From Chondrosia reniformis (taxonomy: Eukaryota > Porifera > Demospongiae > Chondrillida > Chondrillidae): a DNA stretch of 64,000 nucleotides. Under the pieces are notes generated by a model. It made no database searches. It saw nothing but the letters and a program-made list of their open reading frames with translations, and had not been told where the DNA came from. Of the stretch, positions 1 through 11,010 are shown piece by piece. The DNA lies in the NCBI GenBank assembly GCA_947172415.1, contig OX359201.1:1488001-1552000 (forward strand), read 5' to 3'. Positions within the stretch are counted from its first letter, which is position 1. The number at the start of each line of letters is the position of its first letter. A program made the position numbers and the translations under genes.

Positions 1-165
1 TGTAGATACCAAGTTTAAGCTTCATATTTACCGAATTGAAAGAGTTACGGCAGTAATGTACATTGTATTGTGTATTAAGCTAATGTACGAGGAGAGATAG
101 GGCAAATTTATGTAGAAATCAAAATTTCTAAAACTGTTTGGAAATGTTTCATACATTGATGACAT
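1..165 (-). repeat. Satellite unit, inverted
   Basis: This is one unit of the roughly 165-bp satellite that fills 2870-4154 and 5226-6290, here in reverse orientation. It carries the same blocks in reversed order. Confidence 0.8.
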
Positions 166-400
166 TGAGAGGTAGATCAGCTAGAGTTATATAGACCATG
201 GCCAGTCATTCTTGTTAGAGAGCCAAGCTCCCACAGATATAGTCTATCACAGGATACATGCATATGACAATTTTATGAATACTACTGGTATCTTGGAGAG
301 AGAATTATTGCCACTAAATTCCTCAAGAAATGGTGTGGACTAGCACAACTTGTAGACCCATGCAAATACACTCTTTTTACCAACATCGCGAGTTATTGCA
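166..400 (+). mobile_element. LINE-like reverse transcriptase 3' fragment, short copy
   Basis: This is the inverted counterpart of about 7280-7510. The translated words around KKWCGLAQ are shared with the longer fragment at 7059-7409. It is a partial copy with no intact frame. Confidence 0.5.
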
Positions 401-407
401 CGCTGTG

Positions 408-560
408 GCAGTTGTAGCTCAGTGGCAGAGCAACTGGTGGTCATAACCAGCTGTCCTGGGTTCAATTCCTAGCAATTTCTTTCGTGTTTATCCTCTTTAT
501 GATGTTGCATTGATTATTATTTGTGGTTTAATTATCACAGCAATTTTTCATGTATGCAAA
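408..560 (+). mobile_element. tRNA-derived SINE
   Basis: The head has an A-box-like TAGCTCAGTGG and a B-box-like GGTTCAATTCC spaced as in a tRNA, but the acceptor stem is imperfect. The body after the head (words such as ATGATGTTG and TTTGTGGTTT) recurs in the other copies, so this is a SINE and not a working tRNA gene. Confidence 0.7.
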
Positions 561-742
561 GTGGATATCAACTTCAAAAAGATGACAAGAGCTAGGTCTT
601 ACAATGATTTGATGTACGTATATATAAAAACATAAAATTTATATAAATGAAGCATATTTAAAATTGTAAGAACATTATACTCAACAAATTAAACACAAAA
701 GAAAGAAGAAATACCTCTGAATGTACAGTAAAATGTAAAGTA

Positions 743-830
743 TTAAATGTCTAAATCATCATCTGCATTACTGTCATCATAATCATCTGTTTCATCAGGT
801 GTGGAAAATATTTTTGCAGATCCTTTATTG
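743..830 (-). pseudogene. Copy of Elp5-like terminal exon
   Basis: On the minus strand the frame encodes a short acidic tail close to those at 6533-6619 and 12304-12520, ending in DDDLDI and a stop. It sits beside unrelated upstream sequence in a repeat arm, so it is a displaced exon fragment. Confidence 0.5.
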
Positions 831-1008
831 ATTGCACAATGCACTTCTGGAGTATTCCTCCTTTTAATGGCTTAATATAATCTGCTACCTCCCCTAGTTT
901 CAAAAGTGGTCCGACACCTATGATACATATACTGTTATTGATGAAGACTGCAACCTTATTGCCCTATTCCAAATTTGGATATACCTTTGTGTACAATTCC
1001 TCTCTCCC

Positions 1009-1565
1009 TCACACATGGAGAGACCCACCCTCCCACACATGGACAGACCCACCCTCCCCTACACATGGAGAGACCCACCCTCCCACACATGGACAGACCC
1101 ACCCTCCCCTACACATGGAGAGACCCACCCTCCCACACATGGACAGACCCACCCTCCCACACATGGAGAGACCCACCCTCCCACACATGGACAGACCCAC
1201 CCTCCCACACATGGACAGACCCACCCTCCCACACATGGACAGACCCACCCTCCCACACATGGAGAGACCCACCCTCCTACACATGGACAGACCCACCCTC
1301 CCACACATGGACAGACCCACCCTCCTACACATGGAGAGACCCACCCTCCTACACATGGAGAGACCCACCCTTCCACACATGGAGAGACCCACCCTCCTAC
1401 ACATGGAGAGACCCACCCTCCTACACATGGAGAGACCCACCCTCCTACACATGGAGAGACCCACCCTCCTACACATGGAGAGACCCACCCTCCCACACAT
1501 GGAGAGACCCACCCTCCCACACATGGAGAGACCCACCCTTCCACACATGGACAGAACCATCCTTC
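1009..1565 (+). repeat. 24-bp minisatellite
   Basis: About 23 tandem copies of a 24-bp unit of the form ACACATGGAGAGACCCACCC plus TCCC, with G/C and C/T variants and two units lengthened by 2 bp. Because 24 is divisible by three, several frames on both strands stay open, giving artefact ORFs with 8-residue repeats. Related but shorter arrays lie at 11690-11756 and 14330-14430. Confidence 0.95.
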
Positions 1566-1639
1566 CTGGTCCCATTAAACTAATCTAAATTGCAAAGTAA
1601 ACACAAACCATCCTCTTAATTGAAGTACAAATCATGATC

Positions 1640-1815
1640 AAATATTTCTATATAAATTTGCCCTATCTCTCCCCATACATTAACTTAACAAATGTACATT
1701 TAGTGCCGTAAGCTTAAACTTGGTGTCTACATTCACAGACATGTATGAAACATTTCCAAACAGTTTTAAAAATGTTGATTTCTACATAAATTTGCCCCCT
1801 ATTTGCCCCATACAT
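1640..1815 (+). repeat. Satellite unit, direct
   Basis: One partial to full unit of the 165-bp satellite precedes the duplicated block that starts near 1816. Confidence 0.75.
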
Positions 1816-2869
1816 TAACTAACCCTAATTGCGTAATACTATAAATGGCCGACCTTGGGTAGGTGTAAAAGTGAAAATGCGGTACTGTATATATTACTGA
1901 AAAAATAGAACTCTTTGAAATATTGTGTAGTACTTGATTGTTGGTGAAGCAGTATCTATCCACATATATTATATGGATGTCGTTAAAGTGAAATTTTGCC
2001 GATCGACGGCCAACGAAACCTCAAAGAAAAAAAGTTGGACCATACCGAACGCTACCATCCACGACGCTCAGAGGCCGGGATCGGTGGTAACGCTCTGCCG
2101 AGTTGAGCTTTGGGTGTCACTTGCGTGAGAAGAACCAGTTCTTCTCGATATGGCCGACTCATATGAATCCTTAAAGATATCAGATGCCAATCCCACATTA
2201 CGTGGAACCCCCCCAAAATCCGGATTATTGGTGAGCACGTCTCTATGGCACCAACCGATTAGGAGACAGCTTCAGAGTCTAAGCGCTACCAACCCCTATG
2301 GGAACCGCTACCACCATAGAGATGTGTCCAGGTAGGCCTACTTTATAAGGTTTTGCGCTTCTATTTAAACAAGAAAATTTCAATAGGAAACGATTGTGGT
2401 TGGCGCAAAATATACTTAAGAATAGGGTATTTGCGAGAAAAATGTAGTCAAATTATATCAAGTTAATTCGGGATGAGTGCATCGTTCCAAGCCATTTTAA
2501 AGGTATATCCAGTATTCGTGGTTCATCTAGAAACTGGAAAAAATGGATAGAATCCTGTAAGTGTCTTGATTGGCGTAGTAGACCAACTTTTCTGGTCCCA
2601 TGTAGAAACGATTTTAGGGAGAAGTGTTCCGATATGAACGTAAACTGGTATAACTAGCCACACTCAATCTCAATTGCAGTAATAGCATAATGGCTACCTG
2701 CCTCTATGTAAATGCCTTATGACAGCTGCGTTCTGGACTGTCTCTGCGTGTTTCTAGGTGCCCCATTCATGTCAAAACATTTTAACTTGGTATGCCGATA
2801 ATTTGCATAATGGTATCGCACGATATATATGCTACACCATTTAAAGGTCGTATAGTAGAAAATTAATGT
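1816..2869 (+). repeat. Duplicated 1.1-kb block, copy 1
   Basis: This block is nearly identical to about 4155-5225 in the same orientation. Differences are a few substitutions and a small indel near 1950/4290. It is GC-richer than its surroundings around 2000-2330 and is embedded in the satellite array. Confidence 0.9.
2150..2335 (+). CDS. 61-codon ORF in duplicated block, copy 1
   Basis: A 61-residue frame starting MADSYESLKISD is present here and at 4512-4697 with identical protein sequence. I do not recognise the product. A donor-like GTGAGC after codon 27 means it could instead be a first coding exon of a longer gene. It lies in the GC-richest part of the block. It may be no more than a relic of a captured gene. 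Confidence 0.3.
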   Translation: MADSYESLKISDANPTLRGTPPKSGLLVSTSLWHQPIRRQLQSLSATNPYGNRYHHRDVSR

Positions 2870-4154
2870 ACATTAGAGTGCTGTAGCTCTGTCAAATGGA
2901 GAGATATGAAGCTGAAACATTGTGTAAGTATTCACAGAGATGTATGAAAGGTTTATATTGAGTTTTGCAAATTCTAAAATCAACTCAAATTTGCCCTATC
3001 TCTCACCATACATTAACTTTGTATAGCAGTAATTCAAAGTACATTTATGGCTCTAACTCTGCCAAATGAAGAGAAATGGATCTGAAACTCTATATCAGTA
3101 TTCACAGACATGTATGACACATTTCCAAACGGTTTTAGAAATTTTGATTTCTACATAAATTTGCCCTATCTCTCCTCATACATTAACTTAATACACAATA
3201 CAATGTACATTTAGTGCCGCAACTCTGTCAAATGGCTAAATATGAAGCTTAAACTTGGTATCTACATTTACAGACATGTATGAAACATTTACAAACAGTT
3301 TTAGAAATTTTGATTTCTACATAAATTTGCCTTATCTCTCACTAAACATTAACTTAATACACAATACAATGTACATTAGTGCCGTAACTCTGTCAATTCG
3401 GTAAATATGAAGTTTAAACTTGGTGTCTACATTCACAGATATGTATGAAACATTTCCAAACAGTTTTAGAAATTTTGATTTCTACATAAATTTGCCCTAT
3501 CTCTCCTCATACATTAACTTAATACACAATACAATGTACATTTAGTGCCGTAACTCTGTCAATTCGTTAAATATATATGAAGCTTAAACTTGGTATCTAC
3601 ATTCACAGACATGTATGAAACATTTTCAAACAGTTTTAGAAATTTTGATTTCTACATAAATCTGCCCTATCTCTCATACATTAACTTAATACACAATACA
3701 ATGTACATTACTGTCGTAATTCTGTCAATTCGGTAAATATGAAGCTTAAACTTGGTGTCTATATTCACAGACATGTATGAAACAACTTTAGAAATTTTGA
3801 TTTCTACATAAATTTGCACTATCTCTCCTCATACATTAACTTAATACACAATACAATGTACATTAGTGCCGTAACTCTGTCAATTCAGTAAATATGAAGC
3901 TTAAACTTGGTGTCTATATTCACAGACATGTATGAAACATTTCCAAACAGTTTTAGAAATTTTGATTTCTACATAAATCTGCCCTATCTCTCATACATTA
4001 ACTTAATACACAATACAATGTACATTACTGTCGTAATTCTGTCAATTCGGTAAATATGAAGCTTAAACTTGGTGTCTACATTCACAGACATGTATGAAAC
4101 ATTTCCAAATAGTTTTAGAAATTTTGATTTCTACATAAATTTGCCCTATATCTC
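2870..4154 (+). repeat. 165-bp satellite array A
   Basis: About eight head-to-tail units of roughly 155-170 bp with shared words such as AATGTACATTTAGTGCCG, TAAATATGAAGCTTAAAC and CATGTATGAAACATTTCC. The first two units are more diverged. Several units have lost short segments. Confidence 0.95.
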
Positions 4155-5225
4155 ACAATACATTAGCTAACCCTAATTGCGTAATACTATAAATGGCCGA
4201 CCTTGAGTAGGTGTAAGAGTGAAAATGCGGTACTGTATATATTACTGAAAAAATAGAACTCTTTGAAATATTTCTTATACACATGGATATGCACGTGCAC
4301 TGTGTAGTACTTGATTGTTGGTGAAGCAGTATCTATCGATGTCGTTAAAGTGAAATTTTGCCGATCGACGGCCAACGAAACTCCAAAGAAAAAAAGTTGG
4401 ACCATACCGAACGCTACCATCCACGACGCTCAGAGGCCGGGATCGGTGGTAACGCTCTGCCGAGTTGAGCTTTGGGTGTCACTTGCGTGAAAAGAACCAG
4501 TTCTTCTCGATATGGCCGACTCATATGAATCCTTAAAGATATCAGATGCCAATCCCACATTACGTGGAACCCCCCCGAAATCCGGATTATTGGTGAGCAC
4601 GTCTCTATGGCACCAACCGATTAGGAGACAGCTTCAGAGTCTAAGCGCTACCAACCCCTATGGGAACCGCTACCACCATAGAGATGTGTCCAGGTAGGCC
4701 TACTTTATAAGGTTTTGCGCTTCTATTTAAACAAGAAAATTTCAAAAGGAAACGATTGTGGTTGGCGCAATTCCATACTTAAGAATAGGGTATTTGCGAG
4801 AAAAATGTAGTCAAATTATATCAAGTTAATTCGGGATGAGTGCATCGTTCCAAGCCATTTTAAAGGTATATCCAGTATTCGTGGTTCATCTAGAAACTGG
4901 GAAAAATGGATAGAATCCTGAAAGTATCTTGATTGGCGTAGTAGACCAACTTTTCTGGTCCCATGTAGAAACGATTTTAGGGAGAGGTGTTCCGATATGA
5001 ACGTAAACTGGTATAACTAGCCACACTCAATCTCAATTGCAGTAATAGCATAATGGCTACCTGCCTCTATGTAAAGACCTTATGACAGCTGCGTTCTGGA
5101 CTGTCTCTGCGTGTTTCTAGGTGCCCCATTCATGTCAAAACATTTTAACTTGGTATGCCGATAATTTGCATAATGGTATCGCACGATATATATGCTACAC
5201 CATTTAAAGGTCGTATAGTAGAAAA
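4155..5225 (+). repeat. Duplicated 1.1-kb block, copy 2
   Basis: Direct repeat of 1816-2869 with very high identity. The satellite flanks both copies, so the block and part of the array appear to have been duplicated together. Confidence 0.9.
4512..4697 (+). CDS. 61-codon ORF in duplicated block, copy 2
   Basis: The protein is identical to that of 2150-2335. The visible coding change between the copies is an A to G change at a proline codon, which is silent. The function is unknown. Confidence 0.3.
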   Translation: MADSYESLKISDANPTLRGTPPKSGLLVSTSLWHQPIRRQLQSLSATNPYGNRYHHRDVSR

Positions 5226-6290
5226 TTGATGTACATTAGAGTGCTGTAGCTCTGTCAAATGGAGAGATATGAAGCTGAAACATTGTGTAAGTATTCACAG
5301 AGATGTATGAAAGGTTTATATTGAGTTTTGCAAATTTTAAAATCAACTCAAATTTGCCCTATCTCTCACCATACTTACATTAACTTTGTATAGCAGTAAT
5401 TCAAAGTACATTAAGTTTTGTAACTCTTCCAAATTGAGCGATATGAATCTGAAACTCAATGTCAGTATTCACAGAGATGTATGAAAGGTTTATATTGAGT
5501 TTTTGCAAATTTTAAAATCAACTCAAATTTGCCCTATCTCTCCTCATACATTAACTTAATACACAATACAATGTACATTTAGTGCCGTAACTCTGTCAAT
5601 TCGATAAATATGAAGCCTAAACTTGGTATCTACATTCACAGTTATGTATGAAACATTTCCAAACAATTTTAGAAATTTTGATTTCTACATAAATTTGCAC
5701 TATCTCTCCTCATACATTAACTTAATACACAATACAATGTACATTTAGTGCCGTAACTCTGTCAATTCGGTAAATATGAAGCTTAAACTTGGTGTCTATA
5801 TTCACAGACATGTATGAAACAGTTTTAGAATTTTGATTACTACATAAATTTGCCCTATCTCTCCTCATACATTAAATTAATACACAATAAAATGTGCATT
5901 TAGTGCCGCAACTCTGTCAAATGGCTAAATATGAAGCTTAAACTTGGTATCTACATTACAGACATGTATGAAACATTTACAAACAGTTTTAGAAATTTTG
6001 ATTTCTACTTAAATTTGCCTTATCTCTCACCATACATTAACTTAACAAATGTACATTTAGTGCCGTAACTCTGTCAATTCGGTTAATATAAAGCTTAAAC
6101 TTGGTGTCTACATTCACAGACATGTATGAAACATTTCCAAACAGTTTTAGAAATTTTGATTTCTACATAAATTTGCCCTATCTCTCCCCATACATTAACT
6201 TAACAAATGTACATTTAGTGCCGTAACTCTGCCAATTCGGTAAATATGAAGCTTAAACTTTGTATCTACATTCACAGACATGTATATACC
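5226..6290 (+). repeat. 165-bp satellite array B
   Basis: Six to seven further satellite units follow copy 2 of the duplicated block. The array ends abruptly at about 6290, where the word CTCTTGATGTCATCAATTAT begins. The same word ends the LINE-containing part near 7490-7509, so it may mark an element boundary. Confidence 0.9.
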
Positions 6291-6532
6291 TCTTGATGTC
6301 ATCAATTATCAGTTTAATGGACTGTCCTTGTTTACTTTCTCTGTGTGTGTGAGAGGGAGGAATTGTACACAAAGGTATATCCAAATTTGGAATATATAGG
6401 GAAATAAGGTTGCAGTCTTCATCTATACATATACAGTATATGTATCATAGGTGTTGGAATACTTTTGAAACCAGGGGAGGCAGCAGATTAGCCATTAAAA
6501 GGAAGAATACTCCAGAAGTGCATTGTGCAATC

Positions 6533-6619
6533 AATAAAGGATCTGCAAAAATATTTTTCACACCTGATGAAGCAAATGATTATGATGACAGTGATCCAGA
6601 TGATGATTTAGACATTTAA
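6533..6619 (+). pseudogene. Copy of Elp5-like terminal exon
   Basis: The frame encodes NKGSAKIFFTPDEANDYDD followed by an acidic tail ending DDDLDI and a stop. This acidic end resembles the C-terminus I associate with Elongator subunit Elp5. No upstream Elp5 exons are present. The frame here is intact, unlike the copy at 12304-12520. Confidence 0.5.
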
Positions 6620-6779
6620 TACTTTACATTTTACGATACATTCAGAAGTATTTCTTCTACTTTTGTGTTTGTTGAGTATAATGTTCTTACAATTTTAAAT
6701 ATGCTTCATTTATATAAATGTTATGTTTTTATATATACGTACATCAAATCATTGTAAGACCTCTTGTCATCTTTTTGAA

Positions 6780-6948
6780 GCTGATATCCACTTTGCATAC
6801 ATGAAAAATTACTGTGTTAATCAAACCACAAATAATAATCAATGCAACATCATAAAGAGGAAAAAACACGAAAGAAGCAATTGCTAGGAATTGAACCGAC
6901 AGCTGGTTATGACCACCAGTTGCTCTGCCACTGAGCTACCACAGCAAT
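6780..6948 (-). mobile_element. tRNA-derived SINE
   Basis: Minus-strand copy of the SINE at 408-560, with both promoter boxes and the same body. It lies at the matching place in the right inverted arm. Confidence 0.7.
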
Positions 6949-7058
6949 AACGCTCCCATGCTCTCCTTATTAAACTAACTACAACTACTAATTAGTTGAC
7001 ATTCTTAATCAGTGGTGATTCTCTTAAGATGTCCCTCATGTAGAAGCATTTTGCTTAT

Positions 7059-7409
7059 TCAGCAAACTAGATATGAATTCAATGTTAGTGTAACTGCACC
7101 AGGATCATTTATCATGCAGTTGACAACTTCAGTGTATGGCTTGAACGTGGATCTCTTCATGGATACTTCTTTTGTTTCTTGAGTGGCTATGAACCTGACC
7201 ATGGCATCCTCAGAAGCCATGGCTGAAGTGGCTTTCGCACATTGTAGCTTCTTGTATATAGTTGGAAGGTACCGCAGCTCCAACCCTCCTACAGATGTTG
7301 GTAGAAAGAGTGTATTTGGGTCTGCATGTTGTGCTAGTCCACACCATTTCTTGAGGAATTTAGTGGCGATAGGCAATAATTCTCTCTCCAAGATACCAGT
7401 AGTCTTCAT
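7059..7409 (-). pseudogene. LINE reverse transcriptase C-terminal fragment
   Basis: The 116-residue frame contains FLKKWCGLAQHADPNTLFLP and then GGLELRYLPTIYKKLQ. This spacing of a KW-GL word, an LP word and GGLxL is typical of the region downstream of the catalytic core in non-LTR retrotransposon reverse transcriptases. The catalytic core itself is absent, so the fragment is dead. A shorter inverted copy lies at 166-400. Confidence 0.5.
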
Positions 7410-7645
7410 AAAATTGTTATGTATCCTGTGATAGACTATTATCTGTGGGAGCTTGGCCCTCTAACAAGAATGACTGGTCTAACTCTACCTCTTGATGTCA
7501 TCAATTATCAAACCCACTTAGAACACTACAACAACTTAAATGTTCTTCATTAACTGCAATTGAAATTTTGTGAACAGTTTTATACTTCATTGTGGGAATG
7601 GTATTCAATTTATATGTATATGCTGGCAAGCATACGTACAGACAT

Positions 7646-9410
7646 TTAAATGTAGAAGAAAGCATATGAAAAATCTAAGATACCATTTTCCTACATGCTA
7701 TATAGTGCATTTCACCATAAATGTAAAATTTCCAACTGTATAGTGGGGTTCAAAATAGGGCGACAAAAGTGATTAATGTGAAAAGTGAGTCTTTTTCAAA
7801 CTTGCCACCAAAATAATTATGCTCATGTAACCATGGAAACGGCAAGAAAAATTGCGACATTCGTTGCTATGGCAAAATTTCGATTGCGCAATCGTGAAGA
7901 AGAAGAACAGCAGTTAAAGATAAAAGTGAATAGTGCTTGTTGAAGAAGAAACAGAGAAGCCCAAAACGCTGGCTTCTGGTAGCCCTTGTAAGCACTCAAA
8001 AACCTAAGTAGCGTTTTTTTAATATGACATTTTATAAGAAGGTTATTGCGTGTTTCCATATTTCCGTACCTTGACGGCTTTTAATCGGTACTCCTTTCAA
8101 GTTAGTCTAATCGATACAGACTTTTAGTATAAGAATATTTAAGAAATATACTAATTCTTTAAGTAGCCTTTTGTGAGTTTCGTTCTGTGTGATGAGATAT
8201 AAAGGTTTGAATTTTCATAGTCTATTTAACAACACTTTCAACAACTAATGAAGTATAGTTGTCTTTTAAAGAATCCTATATATTCTAGCCTTCGTATGTG
8301 TCCATTCACAGCAATATTTTAAACACTCAGATATTAATTTTAACTTACTAGACTTTTTTGGGTAAGAAATTTAGCAGAAAAGTGGAGTTAATATAGACAA
8401 CCACTAATAACTTTCATTTGACATTTTTTACCAATTAAGACTCCTCGAGATTCCCATACAACTAGGCAGTGACAGTCTTTAAAGGCAGTATTTACTTTAT
8501 TACCTTCTGGCTCAAATGATAAACACATTTGAAAGCACATTTTTCTAATCAAATAATAAGGTGTTATGTAAACATTATTTAATTTCTACTTACCATACAG
8601 TTCTTATAACTGTGCATAACAAAGGCACAAACAAGTTCAAATACAGAAAATGATTAACTAAAGTGTACAGTGTGCAGATATTTCACTGGATAGTTCCTCG
8701 TTATCACGATTGCCGACTTCGGCCGAATCTGGGTCGATTTCTGACATAATTTCCTACTTTAAAAGCTTTTTAGTCTTTAAATCGCCTTAGGTATTATAGC
8801 TTGACCTTCGAATAAAGTCTTGTCAACGTAACAAGCGTATACACCTCTAAAAAGCTTAAAATGTGTAAATGTTTATTTGTATATTTTCAGACATCCATTT
8901 TTCGATAATGGTTATACGCAGGAACGTTGGGTTGTAACTCGATTTCACCTAATTAATTATGCAAACGTGACTGAATGAAGCCATTTGATTGGCTGAAATA
9001 GGTACCCTCTTTCAATAACGCCTATCTTTTAAACGATAGCTGCTATCGCAAAACCGAAAAAAGGTACGGATTCCCTAGTCTTCCCTCTTTCATTTGATAC
9101 CAAATTTGAAAATACACTGAGGATATTTTCCATAAAGTGTCTTAAAAGAAAATTTTACATTTATAGTGAAATGCACTATATGCCTATTCTGTTAAAGAGC
9201 CTATAGGGGAACTAAACCTGAAGAGAGCTTTGGATGAAGATACAAGAGTATTTTCTTCCTTCTTTTCCCTGCTTTCATCTTCTTCTCCACTGGGTCAGAC
9301 AGCCGTTTCTGGGAATTCCACCCTTCATCAGTGATCCTGGGAGTCTTTGTCTTGTGAATCCTTGGCTCTCTATGCTAAATCTAGGGGCCTTATTACACTA
9401 TTTTGGCATT
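7646..9410 (+). repeat. Dispersed repeat B, copy 1, split by a transposon
   Basis: The parts 7646-7700 and 9181-9410 join into one copy of a dispersed family. Shared words are CCTACATGCTATGCC, CTATAGGGGAACTAAACC, CACTGGGTCAGACAGC and TTCATCAGTGATCCTGGGAG. Other copies are at 9690, 28022, 30790, 37335, 51595, 57880 and 59897. No coding capacity is seen. Confidence 0.85.
7701..9180. mobile_element. 1.48-kb TIR DNA transposon, non-autonomous
   Basis: The ends are inverted repeats of about 31 bp beginning TATAGTGCATTTCAC, with one or two mismatches. The uninterrupted target (CATGCTATGCC) is known from other repeat B copies, which fixes the insertion at TA. A plus-strand frame from 7832 codes a short basic and glutamate-rich peptide, METARKIATFVAMAKFRLRN and on, that could be a transposase relic. 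No catalytic domain is present. Confidence 0.8.
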
Positions 9411-9689
9411 CATTGTTCATTACAAAGGTGGTTAAATTAATACACCTCTATAGAACCTGAATACTAATTAGATTCAGTTTATATATTCCTTGCTTTTTGA
9501 TCATGAGAGTCAACATAGTGTATATGATTTCCTAATAGTGGTTCTGTAGTTTAAATCACATGGTATGCATATGGCTTCAGCAATTTATAAGTTACATATT
9601 AATAATTTGTAAGTTACAACCTACATATGAATACATATTATGAGATTACATTACTATTAAAAAAGAAATAATTAACACCAGTATACGAG

Positions 9690-9835
9690 TGCAATATATG
9701 CCTACTCTATAATAAATTACGACATATAAGGCTATATAGGGAAACCTGGTGAAAGCCTCTTTTGCCACTGCATGGACGAGACAGCTGTTTCTGGGGATTT
9801 CACTCTTCATCAGTGACCCTGGGAGTCATACATAT
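9690..9835 (+). repeat. Dispersed repeat B, copy 2
   Basis: Diverged partial copy containing GACAGCTGTTTCTGGG and TTCATCAGTGACCCTGGGAG. Confidence 0.6.
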
Positions 9836-10189
9836 ATAGGTATGTTCATTCTGCTTCTATTCATATGTCCAGCCATATGGTCTTTTGTAACTGGCACTGT
9901 CCTCCCTATATCCTTAACTCCTCCCCTCATTTGCCCACGCTTTCCTAGAAAATTTCCGTAACACTAGCAAGACCTTAGTTCTACATTGTACAGAATTTAT
10001 ATACATATATAATTTATCTGTAATATATATACTAGCTAAATATATATAATAATACTATATAAAAACAGTTAATATATATAGCTATAGATTCTCATTAAAC
10101 TTGATATATATATATAGATTTGAAACTTGGCATTTTATTATATCCTGCAGGAGAATCAATAAGTATATTATCTCCATAAAGTCAGAAGG

Positions 10190-10810
10190 ATGAATGGAAT
10201 GATTATGTTCCTTTCTCTACTGGGGGCAAACATCATCACTAAAGGGGCTCCAGCAACTGATCACCATGCAGAGGTAACGTTAACTGTGAAGAGAGATGTT
10301 GATTGCGCAGAACTATTAAAAGAATGTAGGGAAAGTGATGAACCTTATGAAGAATGTGAAAGGGAAATAATTAAATGTATATTAGTACATTACAAAGAAT
10401 ATATCGGTGAAATGTACGAGTACTATGAAAGGTTCTGTGACTTGCCAGCCTTTTGTGGGGGAGCCAAAAAGAGACACTCAGAATTTAAAAGGGATCATGG
10501 CTGTTTTGAAGATTTTACAGAATGTGTACAGGAAAATGTAGAAGAAGAGGAAGAAATTCCTCTTGATGAAATGACTCTATGCCAAAATGAGCTTTTCTTA
10601 TGTGTAATCGATGAACACATTGAAAGTTACCCAGACTTGCTGGAAGAAGGAAAAGCATTTTGTAAGACGTTTAGGGAGCAAGTCCCTAAAGAACCTAGAG
10701 ATTGTGATGCTGAGATTGAAGAATGTCTTAAATCAGCTAATGACAATGAAATTGCTGTGGCTGCATGCGAAACTAACAATATAGAATGTAAACTAGAGTC
10801 GGCAAGATAA
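10190..10810 (+). CDS. Secreted cysteine-rich three-repeat protein
   Basis: A 206-residue acidic protein that I do not recognise. Residues 1-22 form a hydrophobic signal-like start ending GAPA. Three repeats follow, each with the spacing C-x6-C-xn-C-x6-C: they begin near residues 39, 108 and 172, with inner gaps n of 9, 18 and 13. Each is preceded by RD (VKRD, FKRD, EPRD). The first two repeats also share a tail with HYKEY or HIESY and a later FC. KR pairs before repeats 1 and 2 could be proprotein cleavage sites. No TM segment follows the signal, so a secreted product is likely. A splice-acceptor-like CCTGCAG lies at about 10143-10149, so a 5' non-coding exon is possible. The even cysteine pattern suggests paired helical hairpins; this is inference. 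Confidence 0.65.
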   Translation: MNGMIMFLSLLGANIITKGAPATDHHAEVTLTVKRDVDCAELLKECRESDEPYEECEREIIKCILVHYKEYIGEMYEYYERFCDLPAFCGGAKKRHSEFKRDHGCFEDFTECVQENVEEEEEIPLDEMTLCQNELFLCVIDEHIESYPDLLEEGKAFCKTFREQVPKEPRDCDAEIEECLKSANDNEIAVAACETNNIECKLESAR

Positions 10811-11010
10811 AGAGTTCTTATATACACATTATAACAGGAACAGATTATGCATTAGTACACCAAGATTAGGCAAGTCAACTATTCTTTAAGATAGCATGTA
10901 TACTGTAATTAGAGAAATTTTCATGGAAAAAGTTTTCATGATAAAATATTTTGTGCATGGCTTGTGGGCAAGCATGAAAAAATATTATTATACGACTATA
11001 TTACCACAAA

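Larger units (their letters stand above)
1..1000 (-). repeat. Left arm of a large inverted repeat
   Basis: Read on the minus strand this stretch repeats the components seen at about 6200-7510: a satellite unit, an Elp5 exon copy with its 3' flank, a tRNA-derived SINE and a LINE fragment. The order of parts agrees, but the right arm carries about 120 bp between SINE and LINE parts that is missing here. It therefore looks like a rearranged inverted duplication, not a simple foldback. Confidence 0.7.

Noticed and set aside
408-480. Functional tRNA gene
   Set aside because: The acceptor stem is mismatched and the sequence recurs with a common non-tRNA body, so it is a SINE head.
1009-1565. CRISPR array
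   Set aside because: Units are contiguous without unique spacers, and the setting is a eukaryotic genome.
920-1588. Five overlapping long ORFs on both strands with 8-residue repeats
   Set aside because: They are produced by the 24-bp minisatellite, whose period is a multiple of three; no frame has flanking gene structure.
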